Of a stretch of DNA of 64,000 nucleotides, positions 26,501-34,400 are shown one piece after another. Made by a program: the position numbers and the translations under genes. This DNA comes from Hahella sp. KA22 (lineage in GTDB: Bacteria > Pseudomonadota > Gammaproteobacteria > Pseudomonadales > Oleiphilaceae). The DNA lies in the NCBI RefSeq assembly GCF_004135205.1, contig NZ_CP035490.1, forward strand, positions 4,445,644 to 4,509,643, in the 5' to 3' direction. The notes below the pieces were generated by a model. It was not told the DNA's origin. It worked only from the letters and a program-made list of their open reading frames with translations, and did no database searches. Position 1 is the first letter of the stretch; the number at the start of each line of letters is the position of its first letter.

Positions 26501-29500
26501 AGTTTTATCAAATCAAACACCCCATTTGTCCCTACGTCGCTACGGCTCCGCACTGCTCTGCATCGCGCCAGAGATTCCAGAGGACTCCGCCGAACCGGAC
26601 GTGCTGCTGGACAATCTGGTGGAACAGCTGGAGGCCATCCTTGACGCTCTGGCCGCCGCACAGGAAGACGACGAGGACACGCCCCGGCTTTGGTTGCTCA
26701 CCCATCGCGCCTGCGCTGTAACCGAAACGGACGCCGCTGTCTGTCCCTACGCCGCCGCGCTGTGGGGCTTTGGACGCGCATTGGCGGTGGAGAAGGCCAA
26801 TTATTGGGGCGGCATGGTGGACCTGGACCCAGAAGCGTCCGCTCAAGACCCACATCTGCTGCTGGACGCCATACTGAGTCAGGCTGGCGGCGCAGACGCT
26901 CAATTCGCCATGCGTCAGGGCACCATTTATCGCGCGACATTAGATCGCACCACCCTCACCGCGCCTGTAAACCGGACTTTTTCCCTGCGCGCCGACGCCA
27001 GTTATCTCATCACCGGCGGTCTGGGAGATTTGGGGCTGCGCTGGGCGCGCTGGCTGGCTGAGCAAGGAGCCAGACGGCTGGTGCTGATGGGACGCAACGG
27101 CCTGCCGCCGCGCTCCGAGTGGACGCAACTGTCTCCAGACTCCCGCGACGGACGACGCGTCGCCGCGCTTCGGGAGATCGAAGCGCTGGGAGCGCAAATC
27201 ACCCTCGCTTCAATTGATCTCATTGATAACGCAGCCTGCGCCGCCTGGCTGCACCAGTATCAACAACAGCAACCCGCCATTCGCGGCGTGCTGCACGCCG
27301 CTGGCGTCGCTCACGCCATGGCCGTCGAGGCTCTGGATCGGGAGACGCTGCGCGGTGAAATCGCCGCCAAGGTCTGCGGCGGCGAAACATTGCATCGCTG
27401 CTTCCCCGTCGGTTCCCTGGACTTCCTGTTGCTGTTCTCCTCCACCTCCGCCGCGTTGCCGTCTCCCCGTCTGGCGGCCTACGCCGCAGCCAACGCCTGG
27501 CTGGATGGACTGGCCGCACGACGACGCGCGCTGGGAGAGCTGGCGGTGTCCGTGCAATGGGGCGCATTCCGCGAGATTGGTTTGATGGCGCGGGCGCAAA
27601 GGGATAACAACGCAACTAATGCAGGTCTGACGCCAGACGCCTGCGTGGCGCTGACGCCGGCGCTGCTGGCGGCGAACCAGGCCGTCATCGGCGTCACTCT
27701 GGAAGATCCTGGTTTGGCGGCTTACGCCGGAGACAGTTTGTACTTACAAGGACTCAAACCCGTACAGGTTGACGCACCCGCCAGTAGCACAGCGGAGGAA
27801 AGCTCAACGTCCCTGGACTGGCTCGATCAGCCCCACGAGCAACGCCAGGCGGCGCTGCTGCGCTGGTTAACCGCCCAGGCCGCCGCTGTATTGCGCCTGA
27901 ACCCGGACAATATCGACCCTGCCGCGCCTTTAACGCAATACGGGCTGGATTCGCTGATGGCGGTGGAGCTGCGCAATCGTATCGAGAAAAACCTGAGCGC
28001 CAACGTCAGCATCGTTGATATCCTGAAAAGCAATGGTCTGGACGATCTCTCACAAAGTGTCGCTAACAGGCTTACTGAGCGTGACGCGGACAACGGCGCT
28101 TCCACTGCGCCGGAAACTCTGCCCGCGCCTCTGGATTGCGGCGCGCCCTGGGAGCTTTCGTATAACCAGCAGGCGCAATGGTTCCTGCATCAACTGGACC
28201 CGACCAGCCCGGCCTATCATGTGTCCTTCGCTGCGCGCCTGCGCGACGGCTTTGCGGGAGAGCGGGATCACGCCTTCCTGCAGGCGGCTTTGAACCAGAT
28301 CGCCCGCCGTCATCCGGCGCTGCGCACGGCGATTCAGGTGGACAGCAAGCCACGCCAGCAGGCTCGGGACGATATCGCGATCCCTTTACAAGTCGTGAAC
28401 GCTCATGACCTTGACGCTTCCACTTTGTATCAGGAAGTGCGACGGGCCTATCAAACGCCGTTCGAACTGTCCCGCGCGCCTCTGCTGCGCGCCTGGGTGT
28501 TCGTCACCGCGCAGGACAGCGTGCTGCTTTTGACCGCCCATCACGCGGTCTGTGACGGCTGGTCGCTGTGGGTGATTCTGGATGAACTCAAGGCCCTGTA
28601 TGAGGCGCGCCGCGCAGGCGTCGCTCCGGAACAGGCCGCGCTGCCGGCGCTGACTTACTCCCAGGTGGATTTCGTGCGCTGGCAAAACGCCATGCTGGAG
28701 ACGGAGCGCGGCGAAGAACTCTGGCATTACTGGCGCGACGCCCTGGCGGACGCCGACTTCGAACTGAATCTGCCGGCTGACCTTCCCCGCCATGGAACAA
28801 TGCAAAAGGCGGTTGGCGAATCCATTCATTTTCAGCTCGCCCCGCAACTGGACACAGCGCTGCGCACCCTGGCGAAGCAGCGGGGAACCACGCTGTTCAG
28901 CCTGATGCTGGCGGCGTACCAGTTGCTGCTGCATCGCCTGTGCGGACAGCAGCGCGTTATCGTGGCCACGCCGGTGCACGGACGCAGTCGCCCGGAATTC
29001 CAGCCGCTGGTGGGAGACTTTGTGAATCTGGCGCCGGTAAGCAGCCGTTTTGATCCCGAGCAGACCCTGGACGCCTACCTGCGCAATCAGCAGAGCACCT
29101 TGCTCGACGCCCTCGCTCACGGCGACTATCCCCTGCCATTGCTGGTGGAGCGGCTTGGCCTGCAGCGTAACGGCAGGGGGCAGTCTCTGGTGAAGACCAC
29201 CTTCATCATGCAGAAGCCGCAAACCGACAACGCCACCCTGGATCTGTTCCTGGCCACCGACGATAACCTGCGGGTGAGCTGGGGCGATCTGCAACTGTCG
29301 CCCTATCCCATGCCGCAGCAGGAAGGCCAGTTTGAGCTGTCTCTGGAGATCGCCGACAGCGCCAATGGCCTGCAGGGTTTCCTGAAATACGACGCCAATC
29401 GCTGGAGCCGCGCCAGCGTCGAAAGACTGGTGCGACGCTATCGTCATGTTCTGTCCGCGCTCAGCGCCGGCGAACAGCTCGCCCGGCCATTGGTCGATCT

Positions 29501-31439
29501 GCCCTGGTACGATCAGGACGAGCGCCGTCAGATGGAGCAAAACGCCAGTCATGCCACCCCCGCAGAAGCCAGACTCACAACGCCGGATCTGGTCAGTGGA
29601 TTTCTCCACATGGCGCAGGCGTATCCCGAACGAATCGCCGTATCCGACAATGCCTGCCGGCTCAGTTACGCCGAACTCAATCAGCGCGCCAATGGCGTCG
29701 CCGCCTGTCTGCGTGAACAGGGAGCGCCCGTCGGCGCCGCCGTAGGACTTTGCGTGTCCCGCAGTGTGGATCTCATTGTCGGCCTGCTGGGAATTCTGAA
29801 AAGCGGCTGCGGTTACCTGCCGCTGGACCCGACGCACCCGCCCGCCCGCTTGATCGCACAGCTTGAAGACGCCGGCGTCGCCGCCCTGGTCACCGATCAC
29901 GCCATTATGCCGATCCTGGCCGCGCTGGAAGGCCTCGGCGCCGCACAATGGCTGTGTGTGGAGGACGTCGCCGCCACGACCGACGAACCCCAGGTGGCTC
30001 TCGGGCCGGACAGTCTCGCCTATCTGATTTACACCTCCGGCTCCACCGGCGCGCCCAAGGGAACGCTGGTGGAGCACCACAGCGTCATCAATCTGGTCAA
30101 CGCCCTGTGGGATCAGGTCTATCATCGTTATGAGCAGCCCATCGCCATCGCCCTGTGCGCCAACAGCGTGTTCGACGCTTCGGTACAGCAGATTTTCGCC
30201 GCCTTGCTGCTGGGACATCGGCTGCTGATCGTGGACGCCGACAGTCGTCGCGACCCTGCCCGCCTTGCCGACTTACTCAGCGCCGAACAGGTGCGCTGCG
30301 CGGATTGCACCCCCAGTTTGCTGGGCATGCTCACCGGCGCGGATCAGGCCAGTCGTCTGACGCTGGATTGCTTGCTGGTAGGCGGAGAAGCCCTGTCGAT
30401 GGAGCTGGTGCGCGCCTTCTATGACGCCAACCACCACACCACACTCATCAATGTGTACGGACCGACGGAATGCTGCGTCGACGTCAGCGCCTGCGCTCTG
30501 GCGCGCGACGCTCTGCCGGAAACCGCCATCGCGCCGTTGGGCCGTCCTTTGCGCGGCGCCAGTCTGTTTGTGCTTGATCCCTGGGGGCAGCCTTTGCCGA
30601 CAGGGGCCACAGGTGAAATCGTGATCGCCGGCGACGGCGTCAGCCGCGGCTATCTCAAGCGCCCGGAATTGCAGACGGAAAAGTTTGTCGCGCTGCCGGA
30701 ATTAAATGCCCCCCGCGCCTATCGCACCGGCGACCTGGGCCGCTGGCTCGACGATGGCCAGTTGCACTATCTGGGGCGCCGGGACGCGCAGGTGAAAATT
30801 CGCGGACACCGGGTGGAGCTGGGCGATATCGAAAGTCAGCTGGCCGCCCATGACGCCATCGCGGAATGCGCCGTCGCCCTGTTCCCGCAACGCCAGCAAC
30901 TGGCGGCGTATGTGGTGTATCGTCAGGACGCCAACCCGCCGCCCAGCGCTCAGGCGCTGCAGACCCATTTACGGGAGCGGCTTCCTGAATACATGATTCC
31001 CGCCTATATCCTGGCGTTGCCGCGTCTGCCCATGAACGCCAGCGGCAAACTGGATCGCCGCGCCTTGCCGGAACCGGAAGGCGTCGCCGCCATGGACGGG
31101 GGCGCGCCGGTGTCGGAAGTGGAGCGACGGGTGGCGGACATCTGGCGACACTGCCTCAATCTGTCCCGCGTGGGCCGTGACGACAATTTCTTCGACCTTG
31201 GCGGCCACTCCTTGCTGCTGGCCCAGGTGCAACGCCAACTGAGCGACGCCTTCGGACAACCGGTGGCGATGGTGGATCTGTTCGCCAATCCCACTATCGC
31301 CGCCACCGCGCGTCTGCTCAGCGCCGCCCCGGACGACGACGGGCTGTCGCAGTCTCCCCGTCGCAAAACCAACCGACTGGCGGGCCGTCGCAACGCCAAA
31401 GAAGCGCAAAGGAGTCTGCGTTCCAATGAACAGCTTTGA
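20517..31439 (+). CDS. Hybrid FAAL-PKS-NRPS loading protein: FAAL-ACP-KS-AT-DH-KR-ACP-C-A(Gln)-PCP
   Basis: This roughly 3640-residue protein starts the assembly line. A fatty-acyl-AMP ligase (about 15-615; QYTSGSTSAPKG, SWLPHFHDLGL) loads a fatty acid on an ACP (about 650-725; FGLASRH). The PKS module has a KS (760-1180; TACSSS, EAHGTGT, KTNIGH), an AT (1300-1590; GHSVGEY, HAFH indicating malonyl-CoA), a DH (1660-1950; HKVSGAVVFP and DACAQ), a KR (about 2160-2360; GGLGDLG, with S/Y/N triad) and an ACP (GLDSLMA). There is no ER, so an alpha,beta-unsaturated acyl chain is expected. Then come C (2540-2995; HHAVCDGW), A (3030-3520) and PCP (GGHSLL). By-eye specificity code DAQDLGVVDK is a published glutamine code. 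A Ser/Asn/Glu-rich insert sits in the FAAL near residues 170-200. The C-terminal tail is basic. The ATG at 20517 and GTG at 20472 are both possible starts. It overlaps the next gene by 14 nt. Confidence 0.93.
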   Translation: MVTDTTRRVTDATRRPFFADISRALQSHAITRGDADAFVFLTDDRDARFPLTYAELDQQARRVAALVRRHAQPGERALLLFHPGLEFLAAFFGCMYAGVTAIPMHPPKKNRSAERLNSILDDADARVILANDSVVAAIADADAGDKRLREAVWLSVDASLLSPADTATDNGAYDRESNSEHNNKSNRENNTEGSEPASLHADDLAFLQYTSGSTSAPKGVMVSHRNLILNLDELHRCYDHDADAIVVSWLPHFHDLGLIYAILTPLYAGSICYLMAPATFIRNPVRWLQAISDFRATHSAAPNFAYQLCIDKISAEQMQDLDLSCWRVACNAAEPVRYETLRDFTAAFSDCGFDYDALSPSYGLAEATVKVSITPISEPPTVLHVEREALSQGEVKIVAAGAPGSTPLVGSGRVDMDTKSLIVDAETRTPCLPDRIGEIWVRGPSVASGYWARPEATSDIFDAHLAAPQGRYSGPYLRTGDLGFIHGAQLFITGRRKDLLIIDGVNYYPQDIEKTVFASHPDLTADNGAAFSVEIDGEERLVIVQEVKRTAVRQLDGDAVARAIRQAVFQEHELPVYAIALLKPLQAYKTTSGKIQRQANRKAWLDGSLQPIYQWRANTRQDITEHAAPHAQEHAASQAAAPPIATESLGAKDIADWLSRQLAAITALPVADIDPNADFASFGLASRHVVALSGELERYVGVATPPTLFYQHPNIARLAAFIATLASGAPGVKQNGGAAKVKHKAARLVDVEATPFESNDPIAIVGMGCRFPGAGNPQALWRLLNEGVDAIRETPPERWSNNAYYHQEAGVDGRMNTRWGGFLDDIDQFDPQFFGIAPREAETMDPQQRLLLEVCWEALEDAGIAVSSLAGSDASVFMGVCNTEFQRISYADRNAIRMHTGTGAAASVASGRISYLWDLRGPAMTIDTACSSSLVAVHQACESLRRNESSLALAGGVNLILLPGGTISLSQGRMMSPSGRCKTFDAEADGYVRGEGCGVVVLKRLADARRDGDEIYALIRGSSVNQDGHSNGLTAPNGQAQQDVIRSALFKAEVQPCRIRYVEAHGTGTALGDPIEVNSLRDVLEENRDADHPCSIGSIKTNIGHLEAAAGVAGLIKTALALKHRVIPGSLHLRQRNPLIDIDERLFRLPQRSEPWDGEFLAGVSSFGFSGSNAHVVLQGIVEAPTETASDVVAAATVPQGDDAPYRLLTLSAADAQALQALARRHGEHLTTLHANAQLANGAGWADYCHTLNNAREALPYRLALSAQSAQDAAGTLKTFQGQEAPNLSLGVARHAPVIVFLFSGQGAQYPGMMRRLYETEPVVRDTLDRCEAVAAPLLGQSLLTLMFNPDPDSGIHQTRFTQPALFACEAALARLWMSWGVQPQLALGHSVGEYAAAHAAGLFSLEQGMKLVLRRGELMQSLPAGEMLAVFAPRDKVAALLQDAGVALAIAADNGPDLTVISGRGEAMAQIRPLLSQQDIRFQSVQVSHAFHSPMMAPILPDLRKVTESTPLGQLQFPLLSNVTGDFIEVEDYEHDYWLRHTMNPVEFRKSMLTAADRHVDLFVEIGPGASLCGMGKRCLPDSKAAWIHSIRYGEDEQASVLNALGRVYCHGGAPDWRTLPGRRRLRDAALPSYPFQRHRYWPQNYQESPANGDRAADGHPLLGRATSLAEPTGDLYDQHLDANAHAYLTGHKVSGAVVFPGAAYIDMALSAAGRHWPDAGALCRNMQFHAPLVVDDLDHWRLQTQFIQAGADAAQIKIFARRDGRKNRDGRDESGAPWRLHASCEVSRQDAAANREPQLPLPTEAALAHFENSLSGEQFYAQWRQRGNDWSGQFQGIQRIWSSQQEAWALIQAPEETAAQLDAYRTHPGVLDACAQTLAALGGDEKGAFVGHSVQNLRLLRNFSKYSYWVRARLAPQNTSSDHLLSGSLSIFDNHGELLAEVEGLRFSFLDAAVGHSPEAEQGFAFELRWNQTEITPEAPLTDSHQQDSETDAVLSNQTPHLSLRRYGSALLCIAPEIPEDSAEPDVLLDNLVEQLEAILDALAAAQEDDEDTPRLWLLTHRACAVTETDAAVCPYAAALWGFGRALAVEKANYWGGMVDLDPEASAQDPHLLLDAILSQAGGADAQFAMRQGTIYRATLDRTTLTAPVNRTFSLRADASYLITGGLGDLGLRWARWLAEQGARRLVLMGRNGLPPRSEWTQLSPDSRDGRRVAALREIEALGAQITLASIDLIDNAACAAWLHQYQQQQPAIRGVLHAAGVAHAMAVEALDRETLRGEIAAKVCGGETLHRCFPVGSLDFLLLFSSTSAALPSPRLAAYAAANAWLDGLAARRRALGELAVSVQWGAFREIGLMARAQRDNNATNAGLTPDACVALTPALLAANQAVIGVTLEDPGLAAYAGDSLYLQGLKPVQVDAPASSTAEESSTSLDWLDQPHEQRQAALLRWLTAQAAAVLRLNPDNIDPAAPLTQYGLDSLMAVELRNRIEKNLSANVSIVDILKSNGLDDLSQSVANRLTERDADNGASTAPETLPAPLDCGAPWELSYNQQAQWFLHQLDPTSPAYHVSFAARLRDGFAGERDHAFLQAALNQIARRHPALRTAIQVDSKPRQQARDDIAIPLQVVNAHDLDASTLYQEVRRAYQTPFELSRAPLLRAWVFVTAQDSVLLLTAHHAVCDGWSLWVILDELKALYEARRAGVAPEQAALPALTYSQVDFVRWQNAMLETERGEELWHYWRDALADADFELNLPADLPRHGTMQKAVGESIHFQLAPQLDTALRTLAKQRGTTLFSLMLAAYQLLLHRLCGQQRVIVATPVHGRSRPEFQPLVGDFVNLAPVSSRFDPEQTLDAYLRNQQSTLLDALAHGDYPLPLLVERLGLQRNGRGQSLVKTTFIMQKPQTDNATLDLFLATDDNLRVSWGDLQLSPYPMPQQEGQFELSLEIADSANGLQGFLKYDANRWSRASVERLVRRYRHVLSALSAGEQLARPLVDLPWYDQDERRQMEQNASHATPAEARLTTPDLVSGFLHMAQAYPERIAVSDNACRLSYAELNQRANGVAACLREQGAPVGAAVGLCVSRSVDLIVGLLGILKSGCGYLPLDPTHPPARLIAQLEDAGVAALVTDHAIMPILAALEGLGAAQWLCVEDVAATTDEPQVALGPDSLAYLIYTSGSTGAPKGTLVEHHSVINLVNALWDQVYHRYEQPIAIALCANSVFDASVQQIFAALLLGHRLLIVDADSRRDPARLADLLSAEQVRCADCTPSLLGMLTGADQASRLTLDCLLVGGEALSMELVRAFYDANHHTTLINVYGPTECCVDVSACALARDALPETAIAPLGRPLRGASLFVLDPWGQPLPTGATGEIVIAGDGVSRGYLKRPELQTEKFVALPELNAPRAYRTGDLGRWLDDGQLHYLGRRDAQVKIRGHRVELGDIESQLAAHDAIAECAVALFPQRQQLAAYVVYRQDANPPPSAQALQTHLRERLPEYMIPAYILALPRLPMNASGKLDRRALPEPEGVAAMDGGAPVSEVERRVADIWRHCLNLSRVGRDDNFFDLGGHSLLLAQVQRQLSDAFGQPVAMVDLFANPTIAATARLLSAAPDDDGLSQSPRRKTNRLAGRRNAKEAQRSLRSNEQL
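20520..20561 (+). repeat. Two in-frame 21-nt units at the start of the FAAL gene
   Basis: Bases 20520-20540 and 20541-20561 encode VTDTTRR and VTDATRR, a near-perfect heptapeptide duplication just after the likely start codon. It is one of several short in-frame tandem duplications in this cluster. Confidence 0.7.
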
Positions 31440-34400
31440 AGACCATCCCGAAGCCGACGGCGCTATCGCCATCGTCGGCATGGCCTGTCGCTTTCCCGGC
31501 GCGGACACGCCGGAGGCGTTCTGGCGCAACCTGGTCGCCGGCGTGGAGAGCGTCGCCGAACTGACGGATGCGGAGCTGGACGCCGCCGGCGTACCGAAAA
31601 GCGAATATCAGCGCCCGGATTACGTGCGCAGAGTCGCGGCGCTGGGAGACGTCAGCGGCTTCGACGCCGCCCTGTTCGACATGAATCCCCGAGAGTCGCA
31701 ATTGCTCGATCCGCAGCACCGTTTGCTGTTGGAATGCGCCTGGGAAGCGCTGGAGCGCGCCTGCTGCAATCCAGATGAATTCGCCGGTCCCATCGGGGTA
31801 TTCGCCGGTTGCGGCATGCCTAACTATCTCTATCGCCATGTGCTGCCAAATACGGACGCCCGCAGAGTGTCGGATCTGTATCAGGCCATGCTGCTCAACG
31901 ACAAGGATTTCCTCAGCACCCGCATCGCCTATAAATTGGGCCTCACCGGTCCCGCCGTGGGAGTGCAGACCGCCTGCTCCACCTCCCTGATGGCGGTGCA
32001 TCTGGCCTGCCAGAGCCTGTTGGCGGGCGATTGCGACCTGGCCCTGGCCGGCGGCGCCTCGGTGCAACTGCCGCAACATGGCGGCTTTCGCAGCCAGAGC
32101 GGCATGATTCTGTCGCCACGGGGACAATGCCGGGCGTTTGACGCCGAGGCGGACGGAACCGCCGTCGGCAGCGGAGCCGGACTGGTGGCGCTGAAACGCC
32201 TTGACGACGCCCTGGAAAACGGCGATCCCGTGCTGGCGGTGATTCGCGCCACCGCCGCCAATAACGACGGACGCCGCAAAGTAGGCTTCACCGCTCCCAG
32301 CGTGCAGGGACAGGCGGAAGTCATCCGGGAGGCGCAGCTCACCGCCAATATCGATCCTCGCTCGATCCAGTACGTGGAGGCTCACGGCACCGGCACGCAT
32401 TTGGGCGATCCCATTGAAATTGAAGCGCTGGCGCGGGCTTTCGACATTGCGCCGGGGGGCGGTCGCCGCTGCGCCATCGGCTCGGTGAAAACCAATATCG
32501 GGCACCTGGACGCCGCCGCCGGCGTCGCCGGTCTGATCAAAACTGTGCTGTGCCTGCACTACGAAACCCTGCCTCCCAGCCTGCACTGCCAGCAGCCCAA
32601 TCCCCAGATCGACTGGCTGCGCACGCCCTTCCGGGTCTGCAGCGAAACTGAATCCTGGCCCCGGGGAGACGCGCCGCGACTGGCGGCGGTCAGCGCCTTC
32701 GGCATGTGGGGCTCCAACGTGCACGCCATTCTGGAGGAAGCCCCTCTCGCAACCCGCGCGCCCCGCAGGGCGTCACGTCAGGACGACAAATCCGCGCCCA
32801 GCCAATTGCTGCTGCTGTCCGCCGCCGGCGAACAATCGGCGGATCAGGTGGCGGAACGTCTGGCTCAGCATCTGGACGAGCGGCCCCATACTCATCTCGG
32901 CGACCTCGCCTATACCCTGGCTCTGAGCAAAAAAGCCTTGCCCTATCGGGCGACCTTGGCGGCAGCGACGCCAGCGGAAGCCATCGCGCAACTGCGCTTT
33001 CCCAACGACCTGAGCTGGCGACGGGTGCAGGACAGCGCGCCGACGGCGGCCTTCATGTTTCCTGGGCAAGGAGCGCAGTATGCAGGCATGGGCGCGGAGC
33101 TGTACCAGTCAGAACCAGTTTACCGTGAGGCAGTGGACCAGTGCCTGCACGCCGCGCCGCCTCTTATTGCGCAAAAGCTGCGGCCTTTGCTGACCTGTCC
33201 TCGTGGCGCGGACGCGGAACAGGGAGACAAAGACCTGAAACAAACCGCGCTGGCGCAACCGGCGCTGTTTATCGTCGATTACGCCATGGCCATGCTGTTG
33301 CAAAGCTGGGGGCTGACCCCGCAGGCGTTGATCGGACACAGCCTGGGAGAATACGTGGCCGCCTGCGTGGCTAGCGTGTTCAGCCCGGAAGACGGCGTGC
33401 GTCTGGTGGCGGAAAGAGGCCGTCTGATGCAAAGCATGCCCGGCGGAACCATGATCGCCGTGCGCATCCCCCGCCAGCAGGCGGAAGCCTACGCCGGCGC
33501 GGGCGTTTCCCTGGCGGTGGCGAATGGCCCGCACGCCAATGTATTCGCCGGTCCGCCCGGCCCCATGGAGGATTTCGCCGCCGCGCTGGAGGAAGCGCAG
33601 ATCGGCTATCGCCGTTTGCAGGCCTCCCATGCGTTTCACACGCCGATGATGGAGCCCATGCTGGACGCCTTCGCCGAACTGCTGGACGCCATGACGCTGC
33701 AGGCGCCGCGGCTGCCGGTCTACTCCAACCTGAGCGGCGCGCGTCTCAGCGCCGAAGAGGCGGTCAGCACGGACTATTGGCGTCAGCACTTGCGTCGCCC
33801 GGTGCAGTTCTACGAGGGATTGCATACCCTGTGCGCGGACACCCATATTGATACCCTGCTGGAAGTGGGCCCGGGACGCGCCTTGACCGCATTCGCCGGC
33901 GCCCTGCCGCAAAACGGAGAGAGCTGTCGGGAAGCCATCGCCACCTTCGCCGCCGGTCCTGGCCAGGATTCGCGCAAAAGCGCGCTGGAGTGCGTCGGCC
34001 GTCTGTGGAGCAAAGGATTCGCCATCAACCGCCCGGGCCTGTTTGCAAACCTGGACGGACAATTCATCCCCACGCCCACTTATCCTTTCGACCGCCGCCG
34101 CTACTGGATCGATCCTCCCAAGCTCACCGGCGACGTCTTTTCAGAAGAACGCCAGGCTCTGGAAGACTGGTTCTACACCCGTTCCTGGAGCCGTTTGAGC
34201 GGCGCGCTGAACCTCAACGCCAGCGGCGGCAAATGGCTGCTGCTGACCGGGTCGGACGCTAACGCTCTTACTGACGCATTAATTCGGGGGCTGTCAGATC
34301 ATCAACCGCACACGCTGGTCACCGTCTCGGACACCGCGGTCACCGCGCTGACGCCTCACACCGAAGATCCCGAGCAGCGCCAGACCATCGCCCTGTCCGC